From the NCBI GenBank assembly GCA_014529385.2, contig CM043942.1:50044274-50108273 (forward strand): a DNA stretch of 64,000 nt, in the 5' to 3' direction. The notes beneath the pieces are model-generated. The model was given only the letters and a program-made list of their open reading frames with translations, was not told the origin of the DNA and did no database searches. Shown here piece by piece: positions 55,905 to 64,000 of the stretch (position 1 is the stretch's first letter; each line of letters opens with the position of its first letter). The translations under genes and the position numbers were made by a program. This stretch comes from Adiantum capillus-veneris. Taxonomy: Eukaryota; Streptophyta; Polypodiopsida; Polypodiales; Pteridaceae.

Positions 55905-57989
55905 CTCTATCTTCAAAAACTGCAACCATATCATCTACTTCATCCATATCTGAGCATTCTAAAACTATCTCCCATTCCATATCATCATCATCATCAACTT
56001 ATGCAGAAATAGCTTCATGCGTTTGGAAGACTCTATATTGCTTTTGAGCGGCTCTAGTTGCAATGTTTTGAGGCTTATAAATAAGTCTCATATTGCAAAA
56101 AACATACACCAAATCAACAGCCCGTTTAGTATGAAGTCTGTTTCACTTTTTAGTGTGGACAAAGTCGAATGCTGACCAGTTTCGCTCACAACTTCCACTT
56201 GATGCAGCTACTGATAAAACTCTAACTGCAATGTGTTGCAACTCCACTTTCTCTCCACCATACTCCTTCCACCATAAAGGTGCACTTGTTTTGCCAATGG
56301 CATCTATATGCCACCGATCCTGAAACATACCAGTTCTGTTGGCATAATCTACTCGCTGATGAAAAGCTGTTTTTCCATCTTCGTGCCCTAAGAGTTGGGA
56401 GCACACTGTTTTGAAGTCGGACATAACTTCTTTGTTGGCAGATTGCCGATGCATTTGAAACTTAGGATCCAATACAAAAGCCGCACCATGGAATGGCGTA
56501 TGCAACTGCACCCAACGCTTGTTAACAATTGTAATCATGGTAGCTTTATCCTTTGCACCAAAACTGACATTTTCTCTTAGCTTGCGTATAGCCTCTGACA
56601 TATACCAGTAGACCCGACCAAAAATAAAAGAATCTGTGTCAACTGCTCTCAAAAGATCTACAAATGGCTTTGACACAGTTACTATTCTTTCTACATTACG
56701 CCAAAAGACTGGCGAGTTTACTATTTGCGCACATCGACCAGCTGCTTCCTGATAACTTGGATACTTGCTGAGCCACCATCCCATCTTCTGTCTGCTAAGG
56801 TTTCCATCAATGCAGGCTTCAACTCTTGCAAAGCAGCAAGAACATAGTTTGCCGTAGCAAACCTTGTCGTGCAAAATATTTGCAAAGCTTTATTTGGTGA
56901 CTTGGTTCGAAAAAGAGCATACGAAAATTGATGCTCTCTAATGAATTTCACCACATGATTTGCATCCAATAAAGTTTGCTTCACACATGCCATTTTACCA
57001 ATATCTTTTAAAAGCAAATTTAAAGTGTGAGCTGCACATGGTACCCAAGAAATCTCGGAATACTTGACTTGAATAGCTCTTCTTGCTCCTTTGTAGTTGG
57101 CCGCATTATTTGTGACAATAGCAGTCACATTCTTTGGTCCACCTGCCTTTGAAATTGCACGCTCATACACCCCTGCTAGGTAGGTGATAGTCTTCTCTTT
57201 CAATGAGCTGTCAATTGCTTCCACGAACATAGCCCCTCTAGGGTTAATAAGCATTACATTGATTAAAGGTTTTTTCTGACAGTTCGTCCATCCATCCAAT
57301 GCTATGGTGTATCCATATGCTGGAACAAACTCTAGAACTGTGCGTTTGAGAATGGCTTCAGTACTATCTTTGACTTTATCAAGATATTCAGTTCGCATCT
57401 TGTTATAGTCAGGAAGCACAAATCTTTTTTTGGATGTACTCATGAAAGCATCTTGAAATATTGGATTGCGCATAGCATTGAACGATATGCCACACGCAAC
57501 AAATTCTTGTGTCCATTTTAAATGCAACTCAAGCAACCATTGTTTACCTAATGCTTCAGGCATTGTCTGTCCATTGGATGACGCTCTGCCGAATTTGCTT
57601 GTGCTAGGAACTCCTCTTGATGTAGAAGCATGTCCATGAAGAGGGTTCAATTGAGAACTTTGATCGTTTACTTGAGTGGTACACACCTCTTCTGTTGCCT
57701 CATTGCATACATATGGTTCAATATTCGCATGAATATCTTTAGAAACATCACCTTTATGTTTAGATGCAAGAATCAACTTTACTTTGCGAGAATACATGGC
57801 AAATTTTTCATGAATATCTTTTGGTGGTGCCCCACACTTTTCAACATTGCCAGGGACTTTAAATAAATGCTCTTTAATTCTGGTTGCATTACCACTAAAC
57901 TCGTGGCCACAAGATTTACATTTAAGTCGAGATGTATTTCTCCCAGCTTTCAACTCATGCACATAACTCCACTCTTGTCCTTTCACCAT
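55905..57989 (-). pseudogene. hAT transposase (BED finger, DUF659, dimerisation region)
   Basis: The likely start is MVKGQEWSYVHELKAG at 57989. The BED zinc finger has CKSCGHEFSGNATRIKEHL and a final Cys. DUF659 follows with YGYTIALDGWTNCQKKPLIN, VTAIVTNNAANYKGAR and YSEISWVPCAAHTLNLLLKD. A frameshift near 56800 moves to the frame with FWRNVERIVTVSKPFVDLLR and VDTDSFIFGRVYWYM. The C-terminal dimerisation block reads SGSCERNWSAFDFVHTKK, then TGA (56143-56145), with NRLHTKRAVDLVYVFCNMRL in frame after it. CGA-to-TGA would explain the stop. It cut and pasted the hAT element when active. The last acidic residues run to about 55905. Confidence 0.9.
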
Positions 57990-58046
57990 GATGCACAAAA
58001 GAAATTTGCTAGTAAAAACAAAGTCAATGATCATTTTTATAATCAA

Positions 58047-59224
58047 AATCCATTAAAACATTAAATTAATTTAACTAACAATGATTGAACGAAATTAAAA
58101 TAATTAAAACAATGATTGAACAAAAATACAATACCATTGGATTACATATAAATTGCATCGATTTATCTAAAGTGCAAGCTTGTAGCTTTAACACATTACG
58201 ATAATCAATAATTACAATTAAATCAAGTATTAAAATGATTATCATTATAAATTGCTATACATACAAGAGCTATAAGTGACATTTTTAAATGTCAAAACGA
58301 TAATCACTTACAATACTTGATCATTTTCGTATCTATGTAAAGTGCGAACAAAAAGTTCTTACACTTTACCATAGATTTTTAAGCGATTATCTATCTACAA
58401 TGCGAGCATGTGTATGCTCTCACAGAGTACGGTAGATTTTGCAGTCCAAATAAAGATAAGAGCTAGAATATCAATATTTTTGGACATGTTTTTCCTAAAT
58501 TTTTACTCTAGTGAGAGCATAGCAGTGTGAATAGCTCTACACAAAACGTAAAAATATAATTTTGTTTCATTATATTCATTTTGAAGTGAGAGAAAATCTC
58601 TACACATCAAAATCGAACTTTAAATTACATAAAATTAATTTTTATGTAATTATATTTTTAAACTAATTATCTCATGTGAGAGTACACTCTACACACAACA
58701 ATAATATCTTACTTTTTTTTTAGTAGTCACTTTCAAGTGTCAATTAATTGAACACATTGACAAGTGATTCTTATAATTACAGTTTGTATCAGGTGAGAGA
58801 TTAAACTCTTCACAAAATACAAACTTTCAACTATTTACTAAGTTTTTCAAAACAAATTCATATATTTGAATCACAAAACTTAAAATTCTATTGAATTTTA
58901 TTTTTTATTAAATTCAAATTGTTTTATTTTTTCACAAATTACTTTTTTGATCGTTTGGTGAGAGTACTCACATGGAAAACACTGACTGTGAAAGCTGGTG
59001 TGAGGCCTGTCGCGTGTTGCTATATATACTAACATATTCGATCGTTATAATTTTTGATCGAAAATAATTTCGATCGAAAAATTAAGAAGTTATACGATTA
59101 GCCGTTTATGCTAATGTGGCACAGTATAATACAGCCGTTTATGGCGATTAGCCGTTTATGCCGATGTGGTACCGTATAATACGGCCGTATAATTTAGATA
59201 AATGAATAATACACCCATTATTTG
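58047..59224. repeat. Right subterminal region of the hAT-like block
   Basis: Very AT-rich with no gene. GTGAGAG-type motifs recur at about 58451, 58590, 58676, 58793 and 58960. An inverted repeat (AATTTTTGATCGAAA / TTTCGATCGAAAAATT) is at 59050-59085. Two tandem copies of a 50-bp unit beginning GATTAGCCGTTTATGC start near 59097 and 59147. The CACTA2 coding sequence resumes at about 59229. Confidence 0.6.
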
Positions 59225-59228
59225 CATA

Positions 59229-60105
59229 TTATACGTCTCCCGAATAGAGAATAATGCAACTTAGAACTTCATCAACCACATGCACAAGTACACGCATTTG
59301 GATGGTAAGAATGTTTGTTGGAAAGTACTTCTCCACCATGCACACTGCTTCAATAGTATTTAAGCGTGCTGCATCAAAGTTGTCTTCTCTTATCTCTTTT
59401 GAACTGATCCAACATACCAACTCACTGATTTTGTAGATTGTTCATCTAATGTCATCTATCAAACAACCCTTCATGAAAATTGGTAAGATGAACTGTAAAA
59501 ATTTGTGCCAATCATGGGACTTAAGACCACTGAGATTGTCATCTCTCGTAAAAGCCGTTTTCAAACATCGTGTGCAACCTGTGGGAGTCTTGAATGAAGA
59601 TATAGCTTTCTTCACTTGTTGCTCTTCTGTGTGACTCAGAACCCATGGACCTTTTGGTATAGTTCCATTGGGTTTAAGTTGAGGCCACATCTTTGGCATT
59701 CGACCCACAACTTGCAGGTTATCTCTTTGGGCCTTGCTCTCCCTTTTTCCAGTGATGGTCTTTTAGATTATCTCCCCCACATTCTTGAAGATGTGCATTG
59801 GGTCGAGCACATGATTAATCAGTAGGTCACTCCAATACGGGAGATCATGAAAAATAGAAAGTCTTTTCATTCCAGGTGGCATCCAATCTCCCCTCTCTAG
59901 CCATATGTTTTTCCAATTGCTCGCTTTGAGTGGATGCATATCATGTTTGCATATGTTTGGTCCATGTAGCTCATTTCCTTCAGGCAAAAATCTACCATGC
60001 TCCTCGTAAATTGTCTTGGTCAAATGCTTAGAGCGGCGGAAGCCAAGTCGAGGACCACATTTTTGGACATGCATGATTGCCCGAGTAACTCAAGTCTGAA
60101 ACATC
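59229..60105 (-). pseudogene. CACTA2 tnp2, central transposase exon
   Basis: After an acceptor (TTTCAG near 60106) it reads VQKCGPRLGFRRSK, LPEGNEL, MPPGMKRLSIFHDLPYW and NHVLDPMHIFKNVGE. Then come GTIPKGPWVLSHTEEQQVKK and HDWHKFLQFILPI, and finally FDAARLNTIEAVCMVEKYFP with VLVHVVDEVLS, the start of the DUF4218 region. In-frame TAA (59763-59765) and TGA (59442-59444) interrupt it; the second fits CGA-to-TGA. It aligns with exon 3 of CACTA1 (CVTCGPRLN..GMKRLS). It stops at the hAT-like block, where the RWMYP motif of the family would follow. Confidence 0.82.
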
Positions 60106-60195
60106 ACATATTAATATTTAGATATAGCCATGAACCATATGCGTGTGATGGTTTTAAAGGCACTTATCTGAGCACTCACCGAACTGTGGCCAATC

Positions 60196-60517
60196 TGTAA
60201 AGAATGAGGATGCAAGAGAGCTACACAAGACAAGCACAAAGCACACAGAGATGGAAAGCTTCTTCTTCTTCTTCACAGAAAAGAGAGTACAAAATGACTA
60301 AGTGCTAAAGTTGAAAAGTAGCACATATGTACATGCGGTCACTAAGTGTGAACTCGCTAGAAGCGTACTAGGCTGGCACTATAAGTGTAGTCCAGCTGTA
60401 GAATCACTGGCAGAGATCCTCCGTGTCGGTCACCTAACGCGCCAGTGAGTAAATGCCGTAAGCGGCCAAGACCCGTAGTGGATGCCAGCTCAAGGTGTAG
60501 AGCTCGACATCTCAACA
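60196..60517 (-). repeat. Copia D 3' LTR
   Basis: 322 bp, TGTAAAGAATG..CTCAACA on the plus strand. A polypurine tract GAGGGGGAG on the minus strand (complement of about 60518-60526) directly precedes it. Confidence 0.88.
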
Positions 60518-61320
60518 CTCCCCCTCGAGCTCTGCATGTCGCAGAGTCCAAGCATAGTCCGGAAACGTCGAAGCTTCTCGGCTCCGAGGGCCTTGGTAAA
60601 GATATCCGCTATCTGCTCCTCTGTGCTGACGTAGACCAAGTCTATGTCGCCCGCCAACACTCGCTCTCGAACGTAGTGGTAATGGACCTCTATGTGTTTG
60701 GTCCTCGCATGGAACACTGGGTTCCTAGCCAACTGCATGCTGTTGAGGTTGTCACAATGAATGACAATCTGCTGGTCCACCTGCACTCCCAAGTCCTCAA
60801 GTAATGTGCGTAGCCAAGCTACCTCGCACGCCGCAACTGCTGCACCTCTGTACTCGGCCTCTGTGCTCGATAAAGCAACCGTAGGCTGCTTTTTGCTGCT
60901 CCAAGTAACAGCAACACTCCCAAAAGAGAACATGAAGCCACTCGTAGATCTCCTATAACCAATGCTACCTGCCCAATCTGCATCTGTATACCCATACAAT
61001 GCTAATGGTGCATCTGCTGCATAGAACAATGCGTAGTCAAGAGTCCCTTGCACATACCTAAGTGTGCGTCGTACTCCATCCAAATGTGGCTTCCTCGGAA
61101 GCTGCATGAACTGACTCTCCAAGCCTACTCTGTAGCTCAAGTCTGGCCTTGTGATAGTCAAGTAGATTAGACTACCCACAATCTTCCTGTACATGTTGAC
61201 ATCCTCAACAACATCACCCTTCTCTGCACTCAGCTTTGCATTCACATCCAAGGGAATAGAAATTGGCTTACAATCAGCCATACCATACTTTGACAACATG
61301 TCCAAAGCATACTGTCTCTA
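60490..61320 (-). pseudogene. Copia D RT C-terminus and RNase H
   Basis: MDMLSKYGMADCKPISIPLD, then VGSLIYLTITRPDLSYRVGL and RNase H motifs YTDADWAGSIGYRRSTSG, SSTEAEYRGA, IHCDNLNSMQLARNP and HARTKHIEVHYHYVRE, and the Pol end ADIFTKALGAEKL. The TAG at 61318-61320 separates it, in the same frame, from the RT upstream; CAG-to-TAG would explain it. Confidence 0.93.
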
Positions 61321-62490
61321 TGATAGCCATACACCCTCTGGAGTCCTGATCACTTCAATGCCAAGAAAGTAGCGCAACTCGCCCAAATCTTTCATTTCAA
61401 ACTCCTGTTTGAGAAGACCCTTCACATGGTCAATCTCCATAGCATTGTCACCAACAATAATAAGGTCATCTACATATATGGTAATGACCACAATCCCCAC
61501 ATCACTCTCACGTACATAGAGTGAATGATCAGCATGAGCTCTCCTAAAACCAATACTGACAAGATACTTGGCAATCCTGTCATACCATGCTCTAGAGCCC
61601 TGCTTCAACCCATACAAAGCTTTGAGAAGTCTGCATACATAATCTGGGTAACCTGGATCGACATAACCAGGTGGCTGATCCATATACACTTCCTCTTGCA
61701 ACTCACAATTCAAGAAGGCATTCTTTACATCCATTTGATGCATAATCCATCCTTTAGATGCAGCCACTGCTATGACAGCTCTCACAATCGTCATCTTTGC
61801 CACTGGAGCAAAGGTCTCCTCATAGTCTATGCCATACGTCTGTGCATAACCCTTTGCGACCAGCTTTGCCTTGTGACGCTCAATGTTACCATCAGCCTTA
61901 TGCTTGGTTTTATACACCCATTTACAGCCAATAGCTTTCTTGCCACTTGGCAATGGCACCAACTCCCATGTGTCATTCGCTTCCAATGCAGCCATCTCTT
62001 CATTCATTGCATCATCCCAATGCACATTTCCAACTGCATCCTCAAAACATGTGGGCTCCACATCTTGTATCACCTTAGCCATGTAGGCTTGGTGATGCGC
62101 TAGATACCCATCATAAGTCAATTTCTGAACTGGATTTCTGACTCTATTAGATCTGCGCGGTCCTGGGTCACTCCTTTGCCCTCTAGCATCTTCTTGTACT
62201 TTCCTTACACCAGGTGTCCTGACAGCCGGAATTCCAAATTCCTCATCAAGACTTTGTTCAGAACCATCTGAATCCATGTCTACATGTGAAAAACCTGATG
62301 ATGCATCAACCATAAAGGGAGGTTCATCAACCCTTTCCTTTCCTTTTCGTGATACATTCCCTGTACCTGTTGGTGGAGTAACCTGCGTACGTAGTCTACC
62401 ATTCCATGGTTTCTCAACAGAGCCACGAGAAGAGGACTCTTGTGGTCCACTCAAAACCTGTGACTGTGGCCTCACATTTTGTACAACCAC
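61318..62490 (-). pseudogene. Copia D reverse transcriptase
   Basis: Opens with an integrase-RT linker (RSNRVRNPVQKLTYDGYLAH). RT motifs follow: GCKWVYKTKHKADGNIERHK, GIDYEETFAPVAKMTIVR, MDVKNAFLNCELQEEVYM, ALYGLKQGSRAWY and catalytic ITIYVDDLIIVGDN, then KDLGELRYFLGIEV. It overlaps the integrase frame by 19 bp through a frameshift. Confidence 0.95.
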
Positions 62491-62960
62491 AAATCTTTTA
62501 CATCAGCCCCAATAGTGCCATGGGCATTACTGTACCAGCTGCTCATCTCATCAAAGACTACATCTCTGCTCACTCGTAATTCTCGTGTAGTAGGATTGTA
62601 GCACGTGTACCCCTTTTGTTCAAGGGAATATCCCACAAGAATACATTTCTCTGCTTTAGGATCCAATTTCCTACGCAACTCATCTGGTACATGCACGTAA
62701 GCTATGCAGCCAAACACTTTCAAGTGTGCCAAATCAGGCTTTGTACCTGTAAACTTTTCCTCAGGTGTTACATTATGCACCGCAGCTGTAGGTGTCCTGT
62801 TCATAATGTACACAGCTGTATTTACAGCTTCAGCCCAGAAATGATGAGGCATGTTCTTCTCATTCATCAATGCACGTGCAACCTCTGCAATGTGCCCGTT
62901 TTTCCTTTCTGCGACCCCATTCTGCTGTGGAGTATATCTGCATGTAAACAGCCTGTCCTG
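62472..62960 (-). pseudogene. Copia D integrase C-terminus
   Basis: The part up to 62870 reads MNEKNMPHHFWAEAVNTAVY, HLKVFGCIAYVHVPDELRRK, KCILVGYSLEQKGY and SRDVVFDEM. The upstream codons with the PQQNGVAERK motif lie near 62920 in the same frame, reached from the previous frame by a shift near 62965. Confidence 0.9.
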
Positions 62961-63965
62961 TGTATACCATGCATTCGCAGAAAATCCAAAAAATCATTGG
63001 AGAAGTACTCTCCCCCTCCATCTGACCTCAATGTTTTGATTTGCATATCTGTCTCCTTCTCAATCATGACTTTGAAGTCTTGAAAGTGACCAAACACTTC
63101 ACTTTTGTTACGCATGAAGTAGACCCATACTTTCCTTGTATGGTCATCAATGAAAGAGACATAATACCTGCAACCATGTATACTTGCAGTATCGGTTGGA
63201 CCCCAAACATCTGTGTGCACCACCTCAAGTGGCCTTTTACATACATTGCGCTCATGTGGAAATGAGCCCTTTGACTGTTTTCCAAACTGGCATGCTGCAC
63301 ACACTTTATGCATACCATCCACCTTGAATTTGGGCAAACCTTTTACAATCTGTTTTGATTGCATGCTGCGCAATCTCTGCTCATTGACATGGCCAATGCG
63401 TTTGTGCCAAATGTCAACATCAGCCACAACACCTGTGCCCTGTGAAAATAATGCAGATTTTACCTCAGGCATGTCTACATTCAGCGTAAACATTCTGCCC
63501 ACACATTTGCCCTCTGTGATCAGCTTACAACCATTCTGGAAATCTTCTACATAACAGCCATTTGGATTGAAGCGAACCTGCAAACCCTGCTCAACCATTT
63601 GTCCAACAGAAACAAGATTCTTTGTAATGTTTGGGACATGAAGTACATCTGCTAAGTAATTTGATTTCCCACTCTTCGTATTTAGAGGTATGTCCCCTAC
63701 ATGAGCAATGGTGTAAGCTATATCATCTCCTGTCTGCACATAGCCTGACACATCTGGTTTGCGCATATCTCTAAACCACTCTCCATGAGATGTCATGTGA
63801 TTAGAGGCACCTGAATCCACATACCAAACATCATCTTGGGTGGAATTCTCTGTAGTCATTGTTGTCATAATAATCAATATCTAATTCTCCTAAATGATTT
63901 TCTCATATTAAACTGATCATTTAATGTGGGGAAGTGCCAAGGGAGAAAAAGCTAGAATATTGGTT
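62867..63965 (-). pseudogene. Copia D knuckle, protease and integrase core
   Basis: A likely CCHC knuckle remnant (YCGRFANLT) is near the window edge. The protease active site WYVDSGASNHMTSHGEWF is followed by the pre-integrase block DIWHKRIGHVNEQRL..CAACQFGK and the integrase core VHTDVWGPTD, YYVSFIDDHTRKVWV and LRSDGGGEYF. A frameshift near 62965 ends it. Gag lies outside the window. Confidence 0.9.
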
Positions 63966-64000
63966 AAGTTAGCAAACCGGCCACAGTAGGGATCCAAAGG

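Larger units (their letters stand above)
45380..59224 (-). mobile_element. hAT-like element with transposase, second gene and nested element E (ends approximate)
   Basis: It separates two collinear pieces of the CACTA2 transposase. The transposase gene (57989-56143) is hAT type. Clusters of CTCTCAC/CTCACTCC at 45400-45660 and 54050-54180 face clusters of GTGAGAG at 58430-58960, as expected of inverted subterminal arrays. A plus-strand gene (54459-55576) converges on the transposase. I could not find matching terminal repeats or an 8-bp duplication, so both ends are estimates from where CACTA2 coding stops. Confidence 0.5.
10638..64000 (-). mobile_element. CACTA2: En/Spm-type transposon inflated by nested insertions
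   Basis: The left terminus CACTACAAGAGG at 10638-10649 follows ACA, and the empty site in copy 1 (GATTTAGACACCTTAATC) shows an uninterrupted locus. Both expected genes are on the minus strand: a first ORF (21672 to 11620) and a tnp2-type transposase whose pieces lie at 60105-59229, 45330-44836, 24589-23950 and 21955-21854. Between them sit copia A with B, element F, element C, a hAT-like block with element E, and copia D. Junctions at A, F and C are proved by target duplications and by frame or domain continuity. The right terminus is not in the window. That the 59229-60105 piece belongs to the same element is inferred from order and strand. Confidence 0.75.
60196..64000 (-). mobile_element. 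Copia D: Ty1/copia element, left (3') part
   Basis: 3' LTR at 60196-60517, then RNase H, RT, integrase and protease, all on the minus strand, to the window edge. CAATC (60191-60195) is the left half of the target duplication; the other half and the 5' LTR are outside. It lies in an intron of the CACTA2 transposase. One stop and at least two frameshifts mark it as defective. Confidence 0.9.

Noticed and set aside
1-64000. tRNA, rRNA or CRISPR features
   Set aside because: No cloverleaf, rRNA signature or repeat-spacer pattern found by eye; the periodic palindromes in element C have 280-bp diverged intervals and are not a CRISPR array.

Overview
This window looks like nuclear DNA of a land plant. 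The coding capacity is almost entirely transposon-derived: CACTA/En-Spm, Ty1/copia, Ty3/gypsy-like, LINE and hAT elements, many with introns and GT-AG splice sites. There are long (GA)n, (AC)n and other simple repeats, the copia A primer-binding site matches the plant initiator-tRNA-Met type, and an FCP1-like domain has the plant-type DLN signature. I see no ordinary housekeeping gene, rRNA, tRNA or CRISPR array. A large-genome, repeat-rich plant (fern, moss or similar) would fit, but the species cannot be fixed by eye.

Layout. 1-3971 is the right part of a CACTA element (CACTA1), gene on the plus strand, ending in a CCTCTTGTAGTG terminus. 3972-10637 is pre-insertion sequence with two direct copies of a segment (3972-about 5875 and 8468-10637), each holding LINE remnants and short minus-strand exon-like pieces. 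Each copy preserves the empty insertion site of the CACTA element found in the other. At 10638 a second CACTA element (CACTA2, genes on the minus strand) begins and seems to run to the right edge, inflated to more than 50 kb by other elements.

Nested inside CACTA2, left to right: copia A (12078-21085, TSD AATGT), which contains copia B (13018-16845, TSD TTGCA); LTR element F, small and non-autonomous (21961-23944, TSD TTCTT); gypsy-like element C (24639-44830, TSD TACAC); a hAT-like block (about 45380-59224), itself split by LTR element E with 2.6-kb LTRs (45878-53605, TSD GTAG); and copia D (60196 to beyond the window). Pieces of the CACTA2 transposase lie between these insertions, all on the minus strand and in order: 60105-59229, 45330-44836, 24589-23950, 21955-21854. 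Its first gene is split at 21091-21672 / 11620-12077, and the reading frame is restored when copia A is removed.

The least ordinary stretch is inside element C. Its leader carries tandem units of about 298 bp, each with an 18-bp palindrome that also occurs in the LTR. It has gag and protease but no reverse transcriptase. The first 492 bp of its 3' LTR are replaced by about 8.9 kb of foreign DNA. That DNA holds an intron-bearing gene joining a Ulp1-type cysteine protease, an acidic linker and an FCP1/NIF-type domain, facing an unrecognised gene with a possible ubiquitin-like C-terminus. Between them, within a (GA)22 tract, sits a nearly intact LINE flanked by equal 44-nt GA tracts, as if it targets microsatellites. 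Most coding sequences are broken by a few in-frame stops (often explicable by C-to-T decay) and frameshifts, so the window is mainly a record of layered, silenced insertions.
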